Assembly: GCA_900544405.1 (NCBI GenBank)
Contig: UQVA01000008.1
Span: forward strand, 9,586 to 73,585
Direction of reading: 5' to 3'
Length of the DNA stretch: 64,000 nucleotides
From: an uncultured Eubacteriales bacterium
GTDB taxonomy: Bacteria > Bacillota > Clostridia > Oscillospirales > Oscillospiraceae
In this document: positions 7,730 to 16,135 of the stretch, in pieces
Position numbering within the stretch: the stretch's first letter is position 1
How the letters are laid out: each line of letters starts with the position of its first letter
Translations under genes and position numbers: made by a program
Notes under the pieces: generated by a model
What the model was told of the DNA's origin: nothing
Seen by the model: the letters and a program-made list of their open reading frames with translations, nothing else
Databases searched by the model: none

Positions 7730-8475
7730 ACGCGCGGGAGACCCTGGAGGCGGTGGCCGCCGGAAATTTGAGTGTGGACCAGGCCCTGCTGGACCTGAAA
7801 AAGGCCCCCTTTGAGGACCTGGGCTATGCGAAGGTGGACCTCCATCGGGGAGTTCGGCAGGGTGCAGCGGAGGTCATTTACGGAGCGGGCAAAACCGCCG
7901 AGCAGATCACCGGCATTGCTTCCGCTATGCTGAAAAATCACATTTCCACCGTACTGATCACTCGGATGGATGCGGAAAAGGCAGCAAAAGTTGCGGAAAC
8001 TTTGCCTTTAGACTATCATCCCGACGCCCGTATCGGCATTCTCGGCCCCATCCCGGAGCCCACCGGCCTGGGCAGCATCGTGGTGGCTACCGGTGGGACC
8101 TCTGACATTCCCGTGGCTGAGGAAGCCGCCTTGACGGCGGAGGTCCACGGCAACCGGGTGGTCCGGCTCTATGACGTGGGGGTGGCGGGCATTCACCGGC
8201 TGCTGTCCCACACGGACGAAATTATGAACGCCAGCGTCATCGTGGCAGTGGCGGGCATGGAGGGGGCTTTGGCCAGCGTGATTGGGGGCCTTGCCGACTG
8301 CCCAGTCATTGCCGTACCTACCAGCGTGGGCTACGGAGCGGCCTTCGGCGGTGTGACGGCTCTGCTGTCCATGCTGAATTCCTGCGCCAGCGGCGTCAGT
8401 GTGGTGAACATCGACAACGGCTTCGGCGCCGGGTATCTGGCGGGCATGATGAACCACATGGGAGGCAAACAATGA
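7726..8475 (+). CDS. larB: LarB, nickel-pincer cofactor carboxylase/hydrolase
   Basis: 249 residues with a C-terminal PurE/AIR-carboxylase-like domain. LarB carboxylates the pyridinium ring of nicotinic acid adenine dinucleotide and releases AMP, the first step of nickel-pincer nucleotide synthesis. Family features include the N-terminal DLGYAKVDLHRGVRQGAAEVI, VATGGTSDIPVAEEA, MEGALASVIGGL and VPTSVGYGA. It overlaps larE and larC by 4 nt (ATGA) on both sides, so the three proteins should be made together. Confidence 0.95.
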   Translation: MNARETLEAVAAGNLSVDQALLDLKKAPFEDLGYAKVDLHRGVRQGAAEVIYGAGKTAEQITGIASAMLKNHISTVLITRMDAEKAAKVAETLPLDYHPDARIGILGPIPEPTGLGSIVVATGGTSDIPVAEEAALTAEVHGNRVVRLYDVGVAGIHRLLSHTDEIMNASVIVAVAGMEGALASVIGGLADCPVIAVPTSVGYGAAFGGVTALLSMLNSCASGVSVVNIDNGFGAGYLAGMMNHMGGKQ

Positions 8476-9635
8476 GAACACTGTACTTGGATTGCGGCAT
8501 GGGTGCGGCAGGGGATATGCTCATGGGGGCGCTGCTGGAGCTGCTGCCGGAGCCGGAGACTTTTCTGGCGAAAATGCGGGAACTGGACCTACCCGGCATT
8601 GAAATCTCTGCAAAAAAGAGTCAGAAATGCGGCATTTCCGGCACCCACATGGAGGTACTTTGCCATGGGCAGGAGGAAGGCCACGAGCAGGAACACGAGC
8701 ATCATCACCACCATCACACGACCCTGGCGGACATTTCCCACATCCTCTCCCACCTGAACGTCAGCGACCGGGTGCGGCAGGACGCCCAGGCTGTCTACGC
8801 TGCCATTGCCGATGCCGAGAGCCGGGTCCACGGGACCACCATTGACCAAATTCATTTTCATGAAGTGGGGACGCTGGACGCTCTGGCGGACGTGGTGGGC
8901 GTGTGTGTGCTGATGGAAATGCTCCAGGTGGAGCAGGTTATTGCCAGCCCGGTCCATGTGGGCAGCGGTCAGGTCCACTGCGCCCACGGCATTCTGCCGG
9001 TGCCGGCACCGGCCACGGCCCTGCTGCTGGAGGGCATTCCTATGTACACCGGCACCATCCGGGGGGAGCTTTGCACCCCCACCGGTGCGGCGCTTCTGCG
9101 GCAGTTTGTCACGAATTTCGCAGGAATGCCCGTGATGCGGGTGGAAAAAATCGGATACGGCCTGGGGACCAAGGATTTTGAGGCCGCCAACGCATTGCGT
9201 GTGATGCTGGGGAACACGGAGGAAGCCGGGGAGCGAATCTTGTCCCTGGCCTGCAATCTGGACGACATGACCGGTGAGGCGGTGGGCTTTGCCATGGAGG
9301 CGCTGCTCTCCGCCGGGGCACTGGACGTGTTCACGGCCCCTATCGGCATGAAAAAGAGCCGCCCGGGCATTCTTCTGACCTGCCTGTGCCGGGAGGAGGA
9401 CCGGGAGAAATTTGTCGATCTGCTGTTCCGGCATACCACCACCCTGGGGATCCGCATTGCCCGACTGGAGCGGGAGACCCTCCGCCGGGAGACGAAGACT
9501 GTTGAAACCCCCGACGGTCCGGTGCGGATGAAAACGTCCTGCGGTCACGGCGTTCGCCGGGCCAAGCCGGAGTATGAGGACCTGGCGGAGATTGCCAGAA
9601 AGACCGGCAAGGGTCTGAATGAGATAAAAGTATAA
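8472..9635 (+). CDS. larC: LarC, nickel insertion protein (single full-length frame)
   Basis: 387 residues. LarC is the CTP-dependent nickel insertase that finishes the cofactor. It opens with LYLDCGMGAAGDMLMGALLE and contains a histidine-rich loop (HEQEHEHHHHHH, about residues 75-86) expected to hold nickel. Later motifs are IHFHEVGTLDALADVVG and NLDDMTGEAVGFAMEALL. In Lactiplantibacillus larC1/larC2 are joined by a programmed frameshift; here the whole protein is one uninterrupted frame. It is the last gene of the operon, and a terminator follows. Confidence 0.95.
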   Translation: MRTLYLDCGMGAAGDMLMGALLELLPEPETFLAKMRELDLPGIEISAKKSQKCGISGTHMEVLCHGQEEGHEQEHEHHHHHHTTLADISHILSHLNVSDRVRQDAQAVYAAIADAESRVHGTTIDQIHFHEVGTLDALADVVGVCVLMEMLQVEQVIASPVHVGSGQVHCAHGILPVPAPATALLLEGIPMYTGTIRGELCTPTGAALLRQFVTNFAGMPVMRVEKIGYGLGTKDFEAANALRVMLGNTEEAGERILSLACNLDDMTGEAVGFAMEALLSAGALDVFTAPIGMKKSRPGILLTCLCREEDREKFVDLLFRHTTTLGIRIARLERETLRRETKTVETPDGPVRMKTSCGHGVRRAKPEYEDLAEIARKTGKGLNEIKV

Positions 9636-9656
9636 AACGAAAAAAGTACAGAAAAA

Positions 9657-9700
9657 TCGCCCCGACGGAGGAGAAAATCCCCCGCCGGGGCGAAAAAATT
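9657..9700. terminator. Terminator after larC
   Basis: Outer stem TCGCCCCG (9657-9664) / CGGGGCGA (9686-9693) with further G/C pairing inside, flanked by A-rich and A/T-rich tracts, so it could act in both directions. Confidence 0.6.
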
Positions 9701-9774
9701 TCCGTTTTTGCGTGTAGGGGCGGGCGAGGCATGCCCCGATGCGCCCGAATTTCATACGCAGAAGCAGAGGGGCG

Positions 9775-9920
9775 TAAGCCTCCCGGCGTGTAGGGGGAGG
9801 TGGCTGCCCGCAAGGGCAGACGGAGGGGGTGTACGGTAGCAATTTCGTAGGAGACTATCGAACGATGGCCTTTATCGTATCGATAGCGTACACCCCCTCA
9901 GTCATGGCTTGCGCCATGAC
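9775..9920. repeat. Family A composite repeat, copy 2 (right arm shortened)
   Basis: Left arm CTCCCGGCGTGTAGGGGGAG with inner hairpin CTGCCC/GGGCAG. The centre is inverted relative to copy 1 (CTATCGAACGATGGCC first). The right arm has inner hairpin GTCATGG/CCATGAC but the outer CTCCCCCTACAC part is missing, replaced by a family D repeat. Confidence 0.8.
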
Positions 9921-9926
9921 AGCGCA

Positions 9927-10001
9927 GTAGAGGTATGACTGCCACCGGCAGTCATGTTCCTTTCTATTCGCTGCGCGGGGCACAACCCCCAGGGGAAGGC
10001 G
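9927..10001 (+). repeat. Family D repeat, copy 2
   Basis: Near-identical to 4212-4285, including hairpin ATGACTGCC/GGCAGTCAT and the TTTCTATTCGCTGCGCGGGG segment. Confidence 0.7.
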
Positions 10002-10040
10002 TTTTTTGCCACGCCGGGGGATTTACAAAAATTCGGCAGC

Positions 10041-10096
10041 TTACACCCCCTCAGTCTGCCTTTACAGGCAGACAGCTCCCCCTGCACAGGGGAGCC
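10041..10096 (-). repeat. Family A single arm, reversed
   Basis: ACACCCCCTCA, inner hairpin GTCTGCC/GGCAGAC, then CTCCCCCTGCACAGGGGAGC. Confidence 0.8.
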
Positions 10097-10126
10097 ATTG
10101 CCCCGCCGGGGGTGCGCACCCTTTCT

Positions 10127-11044
10127 TCACTCCGCCTTATGGTCCTTCTTATAGGCAGAGGGCGACAAACCGGTGACGGTGCGGAAGGCCTCGATAAAGG
10201 TGGACATACTCCGGTAGCCGGAGCGGGTAAAGGCGTTGGTGACGCTGTCCCCGGCGTCCAGGGCCGCCTTGGCGGCCTCGATGCGCTTGCGCATGAGGTA
10301 TTCCGTGATGCTGGTGTTGAAATAATACTTGAAAATGCGGGAAATATGCTCCCGGCTGTAAAAGAACTGGCTGGCCAGGTCCGCAACGGACCCGATGGTG
10401 GCGTAATTTTCGTCAATATAGCTTTTGATTTCCACTACGTTGGAGGGCAGGGCCGTATAGTGGGCATGGTCCTGCCGGGCGTTGGTGCTGATGCAGTAGA
10501 GAAGCTCGATGACCCGGGCGAACATCAGCGGAGCGGTCTCCGGGTCGGCCTGGGTGATGCGGTACTCCACGCTGCTGAGGAGATAGCTGTACTGGGCCAG
10601 CTTCGGCATGGGAATGGTCAGACAAGAAGCCTGATCTCTGTGAAAAATGCCGGGAAGGCTGGCCCCGCCCAGAAATTGCAGCACCTTCGGGTCAAAATAG
10701 AACACCGTCCGATCATATTCGCAGGGGGAAATGAGCCGGGCCGTGTGGGTCACGCCGGGGGGAATGAGCACAATGTTGCCCCGCCGGGGAGTGATCTCCT
10801 GCTCGTTGGCAATGTAGCTCACATCTCCGCCGCCGATGATGTCCAGTTCATAGAACGTATGGGTATGCAGCTTATCCGGGAAGGTTTCCCGATTATAGAA
10901 GGTAATCCGGTGGGAAAACACCAGATATTCCCCTAGAAAGTAATCCTGCCAGCCGCTCCGGTTGGTACAGACCTTGAGCCCGGGTTGGGGGTCCTGGACA
11001 GATGTGTAGTGTTTTCGCACATGACTGCCAAAATAATCCCGCAT
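10127..11044 (-). CDS. AraC-family transcriptional regulator
   Basis: 305 residues: an N-terminal cupin-like sensing domain (FPDKLHTHTFYELDIIGGGDV, then RRGNIVLIPPGVTHTA) and a C-terminal pair of helix-turn-helix motifs (IGSVADLASQFFYSREHISRIF and YRSMSTFIEAFRTVTGLSPSAYK). GGAGG stands 7 nt before the ATG. It is divergent from the FAD oxidoreductase, with a 140-bp shared control region, so it is the likely activator of the 11.2-19.9 kb catabolic cluster. The ligand is unknown; the cupin histidines fit a sugar. Confidence 0.9.
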   Translation of the reverse strand: MRDYFGSHVRKHYTSVQDPQPGLKVCTNRSGWQDYFLGEYLVFSHRITFYNRETFPDKLHTHTFYELDIIGGGDVSYIANEQEITPRRGNIVLIPPGVTHTARLISPCEYDRTVFYFDPKVLQFLGGASLPGIFHRDQASCLTIPMPKLAQYSYLLSSVEYRITQADPETAPLMFARVIELLYCISTNARQDHAHYTALPSNVVEIKSYIDENYATIGSVADLASQFFYSREHISRIFKYYFNTSITEYLMRKRIEAAKAALDAGDSVTNAFTRSGYRSMSTFIEAFRTVTGLSPSAYKKDHKAE

Positions 11045-11060
11045 TTTTGTACCTCCTCAT

Positions 11061-11123
11061 ATCACAAATCCCAAAGTCGAAGTCACGTTTTCGGATGATT
11101 TTTTGAATCTGTGATGTTATAAT
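11061..11123 (+). promoter_or_regulatory. Activator-type promoter region of the FAD oxidoreductase gene
   Basis: A TATAAT at 11118-11123 has no good -35 box 17 bp upstream, as expected for a promoter needing an activator. Inverted half-sites ATCACA (11061-11066) and TGTGAT (11110-11115) flank the region and could bind the divergent AraC regulator. Weak evidence. Confidence 0.35.
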
Positions 11124-11184
11124 CAAACCATACCAGAAATCTCAAGGAAAGTCAAGCATCATCCGGAAAATGAGGGGTAAAGCT

Positions 11185-12993
11185 ATGAAACTCAACACGA
11201 TCGAACACAAAACGCAGCTCTGCATTGTCGGCGGCGGCATCGGTGGCATGTTTGCGGCCATTTCCGCAGCCCGCCACGGTGCCAAAGTTGTGCTGATGCA
11301 CGACCGGCCGGTGCTGGGCGGAAACGCCAGCTCCGAGATTCGCATGTGGATCTCCGGCGCAGGCACCCGTGTCCGCAATTTGCAGGAGACCGGTATCCTG
11401 GAGGAGCTGCTGCTGGAAAATATGTACCGCAATCCCAAGCGGAATTTCTCCATCTGGGACAGCCTCCTTTATGAAATGGTCCGTTTTGAGCCGAATATTG
11501 AGCTGCTGCTGAACTGCTCCTGCTGCGACGCCGAGATGGACGGCAGCAAGGTCGTCTCCGTCACCGGCTTCCAGCTGACCACCTACACCTGGCATACCGT
11601 CAAGGCCGATATCTTCATGGACTGCTCCGGCGACAGCATTCTCGCTCCCTTGACCGGGGCCGAGTTCCGGGTAGGCCGGGAGGCCCAGGCCGAGTTCGGC
11701 GAGGAGTTCGGCCTTCCCGAGGCAGATCGCAAGACCATGGGCATGAGCCTGCTCATCCAGGCCCGGGAAACCGACCATCCCGTGAAGTTCACCCCGCCCG
11801 CCTGGGCTTACACCTTCAAGACCGACGAGGAGATGCACAACAAGCCTCATAACATCTACGCCATCAATACCAACTTCTACTGGGTAGAGCTGGGCGGCGA
11901 GCAGGACAGCATTGCCGATACCGAAGAAATTCGGGACGAACTGCTGAAGATCGCCTTCGGTGCCTGGGACCACATCAAGAACTGGGGCGACCATGGGGCC
12001 GAGAACTGGGAGCTGGAATGGGTGGGCTTCCTGCCCGGCAAGCGGGAGAGCCGCCGTTATGTGGGCGACTACATCCTCAAGCAGCAGGACGTGGAGGGCC
12101 ATCCCGTATTCCCGGACACCGTGGCCTACGGCGGCTGGCAGATCGATAACCACCTGCCCGGCGGCTTTTTCATGGAGTCCCAGGGAGGGGCGCACCTGCA
12201 GAAGCGCCGCTTGAGCGAGCCTTACGGCATCCCCTTCCGGTGCCTGTACTCCAGGAATATCGAGAACCTGATGTTTGCCGGACGGAATATCTCCTGCACC
12301 CATGTGGGCATCAGCACCACCCGGGTCATGGGAACGATTGGCGTCATCGGTCAGGCTGCCGGTACCGGCGCCGCCATTGCCATCGCCCACGCTCTGACTC
12401 CCCGTCAGGCCGGTCAGCAGTGCATCACCGAGATCCAGGACGCTCTGATGGAGGACGACTGCTTCCTGCCGGGCTTCCGGAGAAAGATCGAGCCGCTGTC
12501 CCTCCGGGGCAAGCTGGAATGTGCCTACGGCGACTGCTCCAACCTGCATAACGGCATCGACCGCCGCATCTGGGGCATGGACAACGGCTACTTCGGCAAG
12601 ACCAATATGCCCATCTGGTACACCTTCGACAAGCCCGTTCACGTCAACGGCTTCCGTCTGGTGGCGGACAGCGACCTGGACCGGGAGTTCGTGGAGGGCA
12701 ACCCCGACGGCATCCACACCTCTATGGTGCTGTTCTTCCCCAAGAGCCATAACGACACCACCTTCGGCTTCCCTCAGTGCCTGCTGAAATCCTACAAAAT
12801 CGAGGCACGGGTGGACGGAGCGTGGAAGACCGTTTACGAGACTCACGAAAATCATCAGCGCTTCATTAAAGAGACGCTGGATGTCACTGCCGACGCCGTT
12901 CGCTTCACCCCGCTTTCCACCTATCAGAGCGAGCAGATGGGCGAGGATTACGGCAGCAGCGTGGCCCATATCTTTGCATTCGAAGTGTTCTAA
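11185..12993 (+). CDS. FAD-dependent oxidoreductase
   Basis: 602 residues of the FAD_oxidored family. The dinucleotide-binding motif LCIVGGGIGGMFAAISAARHG is followed by the typical PVLGGNASSEIRMWISGAG. NISCTHVGISTTRVMGTIGVIGQAAG closes the flavin fold at about residues 370-395. The last ~140 residues form a beta-rich region that looks like a discoidin-type carbohydrate-binding domain (inference). GAGGGG precedes the ATG at 11185. There is no signal peptide. It is the first gene after the AraC regulator in a transport/catabolic cluster, so it probably oxidises an imported sugar or polyol; the substrate is unknown. Confidence 0.85.
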   Translation: MKLNTIEHKTQLCIVGGGIGGMFAAISAARHGAKVVLMHDRPVLGGNASSEIRMWISGAGTRVRNLQETGILEELLLENMYRNPKRNFSIWDSLLYEMVRFEPNIELLLNCSCCDAEMDGSKVVSVTGFQLTTYTWHTVKADIFMDCSGDSILAPLTGAEFRVGREAQAEFGEEFGLPEADRKTMGMSLLIQARETDHPVKFTPPAWAYTFKTDEEMHNKPHNIYAINTNFYWVELGGEQDSIADTEEIRDELLKIAFGAWDHIKNWGDHGAENWELEWVGFLPGKRESRRYVGDYILKQQDVEGHPVFPDTVAYGGWQIDNHLPGGFFMESQGGAHLQKRRLSEPYGIPFRCLYSRNIENLMFAGRNISCTHVGISTTRVMGTIGVIGQAAGTGAAIAIAHALTPRQAGQQCITEIQDALMEDDCFLPGFRRKIEPLSLRGKLECAYGDCSNLHNGIDRRIWGMDNGYFGKTNMPIWYTFDKPVHVNGFRLVADSDLDREFVEGNPDGIHTSMVLFFPKSHNDTTFGFPQCLLKSYKIEARVDGAWKTVYETHENHQRFIKETLDVTADAVRFTPLSTYQSEQMGEDYGSSVAHIFAFEVF

Positions 12994-13206
12994 AGACGTA
13001 TTTTTAAGAATGTATCGGGAAATGAGGATGCGGTAGGGAACGCCCAAAGGGCGGCAGGCACCTCCGGCAGGAGGGGCTTGCCCGGAAACCGTAAGGCCGT
13101 ACCTCTTAGGTAAGGACATCCCTTCGGTCATGGCTCAGGCGATCCCATCCCACTCCGTACTCCCGTGATACAGAGCGACCAAAAAATTTTTTAGGAGGAA
13201 CCAAAA

Positions 13207-14643
13207 ATGAAAAAGACCCTGTCCATCGTTCTTTGCCTCGTGCTGATGCTGGGGCTTTTCGCCGGCTGCGCCAGCAAGCCTGCGGACAACACCACCCCCA
13301 ACACCTCTGCACCCGCCGACACCAAGGCTACCGAGCCTGCCGACACCAAGACCACCGAGCCCGCCGCTACCGAGCCTGCCGGGGAACCCAAGTACATCAA
13401 CGACAACGCCACCGAGCTGACCGGCACCGTCCGTTTCTACACCGCTTTCGCCGGTGCAAACGGCACCGACGCATTGATTGAAGAGTTCAACAAGTACTAT
13501 CCCAACGTAAAGGTTGAGTACGAAGTCTATAAGAACAACGGCGACGGCAACGTGGCCGCCGATACCTCCATCATGGCCGGCAACGTGGACGTGATCCTGA
13601 GCTTCGGCGTCAGCAACACCTCCGACCGTTGGACCAACGGCATGCTCATGGACATCACCGACCGCCTGGCCGAGGACAACCTGGACCTGGTGAAGGAGTG
13701 GGGCACCGATACCTACAAGTATGAGGACCGTGTGTACGCTTTCCCCTCCGGCGGTCTGTCCATCTATGTCGCCATCAACAAGGACAAGTGGGACGCTGCC
13801 GGTCTGGGCGAGGTTCCTTCCGCCTGGACCTGGGATGAGTACCTGGATGCCTGCCGGAAGATGACCGAGAAGGGCGCTGACGGCAAGACTGTCGTATACG
13901 GCGGCTCCGACTTCAACCAGACCGACTACTGGACCTACTCCATCCGTCAGAGCAAGGGCATGAACGCCTTCTACACTGCCGACGGCAACGCCGATTTCGA
14001 CAACCCCCTGTTCGCCAAGATTTTGCAGCGTGAGATCGACGCCGAGAACGAGGGCATCTGGTACTCCAAGGCCAACTATCTGGCCGACAGCACCAAGTCC
14101 CGGGATATGTTCCTGAACGGCACCAACGCCTCCACCGTGGAGTCCATCCTGACCCGTTACATCGTGGCCGGCGATCCTCAGTTCAAGATCACCTACGCTC
14201 CCTATCCCGTGAACGAGAAGGGCGAGACCAACTACATGGGCGGCGCCATCCCCAACTCCTTCGTGTGCGTTACCGCCAACACCAAGAACCCCGACGCTTC
14301 CTATGCCTTCGCCAAGTTCCTGGCTACCTACGGCAGTAAGTATATGTACGCTGCCGGTCACGCCTCCACCTGGACCGGCGTGGATACCTCCGACATCGTC
14401 TCCGTTGTGTTCGGCAGCGTGGATGAGGCCAAGAAGTACATCGATGTGGACGCCTTCGGTAAGTATGTGGTCGCCGCCGGTGAACCCGCCTACTCCGAGG
14501 ACAACATCACCGCTTTCTCCGACATTCAGTCTCTGGTGAACCAGTACACCAAGGCTGCCCTGAACGGCGAAGTCACCGTTGAGGAAGCCATGAAGGAGAT
14601 CCAGGCCGGCGCTCAGGAAGCCATCGACGACGCCAAGAAGTAA
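13207..14643 (+). CDS. Extracellular sugar-binding lipoprotein (ABC transporter, CUT1 type)
   Basis: 478-residue family 1 solute-binding protein. Lipoprotein signal MKKTLSIVLCLVLMLGLFAGC, a long Thr/Pro/Ala-rich linker, then the two-lobe binding domain (start TGTVRFYTAFAGANGTDALI). Intact paralogue of the broken gene at 2458-3921. TTTAGGAGG precedes the ATG. Downstream are two permeases, with a strong stem-loop and repeats in between, fitting the common pattern of more binding protein than permease. It has the general look of UgpB/MsmE-type proteins; the ligand is not certain. Confidence 0.92.
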   Translation: MKKTLSIVLCLVLMLGLFAGCASKPADNTTPNTSAPADTKATEPADTKTTEPAATEPAGEPKYINDNATELTGTVRFYTAFAGANGTDALIEEFNKYYPNVKVEYEVYKNNGDGNVAADTSIMAGNVDVILSFGVSNTSDRWTNGMLMDITDRLAEDNLDLVKEWGTDTYKYEDRVYAFPSGGLSIYVAINKDKWDAAGLGEVPSAWTWDEYLDACRKMTEKGADGKTVVYGGSDFNQTDYWTYSIRQSKGMNAFYTADGNADFDNPLFAKILQREIDAENEGIWYSKANYLADSTKSRDMFLNGTNASTVESILTRYIVAGDPQFKITYAPYPVNEKGETNYMGGAIPNSFVCVTANTKNPDASYAFAKFLATYGSKYMYAAGHASTWTGVDTSDIVSVVFGSVDEAKKYIDVDAFGKYVVAAGEPAYSEDNITAFSDIQSLVNQYTKAALNGEVTVEEAMKEIQAGAQEAIDDAKK

Positions 14644-14662
14644 CTTTCTTCATCTTCCATTC

Positions 14663-14692
14663 TCCCTCCGGGGTCCCTGCACCCCGGAGGGA
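14663..14692 (+). terminator. Stem-loop between binding-protein and permease genes
   Basis: Perfect 12-bp stem TCCCTCCGGGGT / ACCCCGGAGGGA with a 6-nt loop and no T-run. This suits partial termination or 3'-end protection of the binding-protein mRNA rather than full termination. Confidence 0.65.
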
Positions 14693-14748
14693 ACTTCCAA
14701 AATGAAGGAATTATAAAAGGCGCTGAACCCCCGACCCTCTGAGAAAAG

Positions 14749-14803
14749 CCTTCCCCTGGGGGAAGGTGGTCCGGCCAAAGCCGGACCGGATGAGGGGCGG
14801 TAG
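14749..14803 (+). repeat. Family B repeat arm
   Basis: Outer CCTTCCCCTGGGGGAAGG, inner hairpin GGTCCGGC/GCCGGACC, end GATGAGGGGCGGTAGG. Confidence 0.8.
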
Positions 14804-14828
14804 GGACTTCGACGAAGCACCGACCAAA

Positions 14829-14983
14829 GCCTTCCCCTGGAGGGGAAGGTGTCACGGGCCTCAGCCCGTGACGAATGAGGTCGAAGGTAACAGGTTTGTA
14901 CTAACTTATGGTGATAATTTTTAGCTTCGACCTCATCAGTCAGCCCTAAAGGGCTGCCAGCTTCCCCTCCAGGGGAAGCCTTA
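14829..14983. repeat. Family B composite inverted element
   Basis: Left arm CCTTCCCCTGGAGGGGAAGG with inner hairpin GTCACGGGC/GCCCGTGAC and end ATGAGGTCGAAG. An A/T-rich centre of about 35 nt follows. The inverted right arm is CTTCGACCTCAT with inner hairpin CAGCCC/GGGCTG, then CTTCCCCTCCAGGGGAAG. A head-to-head pair as in family A, with a different centre. Confidence 0.8.
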
Positions 14984-15063
14984 CGCCTCGCCATTCCTGC
15001 GTATGGAACTTAAGCGGGCGGGGCATACCGCCGCCCCTACACGCAAAATCGGGGGTGCGTCCC

Positions 15064-15120
15064 GCCCCTCATCCGTCATGGCTTACGCCATGCCACCTTC
15101 CCCCAGGGGAAGGCTTACGC
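15064..15120 (-). repeat. Family B arm, reversed
   Basis: GCCCCTCATCC, inner hairpin CATGGC/GCCATG, then CCTTCCCCCAGGGGAAGG. Confidence 0.75.
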
Positions 15121-15229
15121 TTCGCCGGAGGCGCATCCCCAGCGCCCTCCCCATCCGGGGGAAGGCTTTTGCCCCCCACGGGGCTTGCAATTTCGTCCCG
15201 CATCTATCCAAAAGGAAGGAGAATCCCCT

Positions 15230-16117
15230 ATGAAAAAAATGACCAAGGCCCAGCGGATCGAGAATCGGGACGGCTGGCTCTTTATGGCCCCCGCCATGGT
15301 GATCTTCCTCACCCTGGTGGTTTTTGCCATCATCGCATCGTTCTTTCTGGCCTTTACGGAGTGGAACTTCCTCTCCGGCCTGAAAGGCATTAAATTTGTC
15401 GCCTTTGACAACTTTATCAAGCTCTTTACCCGTGACCGGAAATTCAAGATGGCCCTGGGCAACACCATTCTCTACGCCGTGACGGTGGCCCCCATTTCCA
15501 TCCTTCTGGCCCTTGTCTTTGCCTACATGATCAACGACAAAGTCTACTTCAAGAAGTTCAACCGGCTCTGCTTCTTCGTGCCCTATATTTCCAGTATGGT
15601 GGCCCTGGCGGCCGTGTTCCGCTTCCTGTTCCGCAGCGACGGACCCATCAACCTGATCCTGACCACGTTTGGGGTCCAGGAGGTCCCCAAGTGGCTGACG
15701 AACTCCACACTCTGCAAAATTCCCATTATCTGCGTCATGGTGTACGCCGGTATTGGTTTTAACCTGATCGTATATATGGCCGCCCTGCAAAACGTCCCCC
15801 GGGAGCTTTACGAGGCGGCGGAGGTGGACGGCGCTTCCAAGGGCAAGCAGTTCTTCAAGATCACCCTGCCCATGCTGTCCCCCACCACCTTCTACCTGTG
15901 CATCGTCCGTCTGATCGCCGCCTTCAAAGCCTTCTCTGCCATCAACATCATGGGCTCCGGCGGCAATGCCCCCAGCTTGGTGACGGAAATTTACGCCAAC
16001 GCCTTTACATCCTATAAATTCGGCTACGCCAGTGCCGAGGCCTGGGTGCTGGTGGCGGTGATTCTGGTGGTCACGGCCATTCAGTTCTGGGGCCAGAAAA
16101 AGTGGGTCCACTACTAA
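15230..16117 (+). CDS. Carbohydrate ABC transporter permease (MalF/UgpA type)
   Basis: 295 residues with six membrane segments; the first is LFMAPAMVIFLTLVVFAII. The binding-protein-dependent permease loop is visible as EAAEVDGASKGKQFFKITLPML (EAA motif, contact site for the ATPase). AAGGAAGGAG lies 8 nt before the ATG at 15230. It pairs with the next permease. No ATPase gene follows, so a shared MsmX/UgpC-type ATPase encoded elsewhere is expected. Confidence 0.93.
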   Translation: MKKMTKAQRIENRDGWLFMAPAMVIFLTLVVFAIIASFFLAFTEWNFLSGLKGIKFVAFDNFIKLFTRDRKFKMALGNTILYAVTVAPISILLALVFAYMINDKVYFKKFNRLCFFVPYISSMVALAAVFRFLFRSDGPINLILTTFGVQEVPKWLTNSTLCKIPIICVMVYAGIGFNLIVYMAALQNVPRELYEAAEVDGASKGKQFFKITLPMLSPTTFYLCIVRLIAAFKAFSAINIMGSGGNAPSLVTEIYANAFTSYKFGYASAEAWVLVAVILVVTAIQFWGQKKWVHY

Positions 16118-16135
16118 GAAAGGAGGGCAAACCCA

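Larger units (their letters stand above)
9701..10126. other. Intergenic stretch made of repeats
   Basis: No gene. Contains a short GTAGGGGCG palindrome (about 9714-9750), a family A composite element with a shortened right arm (9775-9920), a family D copy (9927-10001) and a single reversed family A arm (10041-10096). Confidence 0.7.
14693..15211. other. Intergenic stretch made of repeats inside the transporter operon
   Basis: No gene. Holds a family B arm (14749-14803), a family B composite inverted element (14829-14983), a short GGGGC palindrome ending in CCCCTACACGC (about 15013-15045) and a reversed family B arm (15064-15120), then a further CCCC-rich segment up to the permease ribosome binding site. 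Confidence 0.7.

Noticed and set aside
8472..9635. Programmed frameshift in larC, as in lactobacilli
   Set aside because: The gene is one continuous frame with all parts of LarC.
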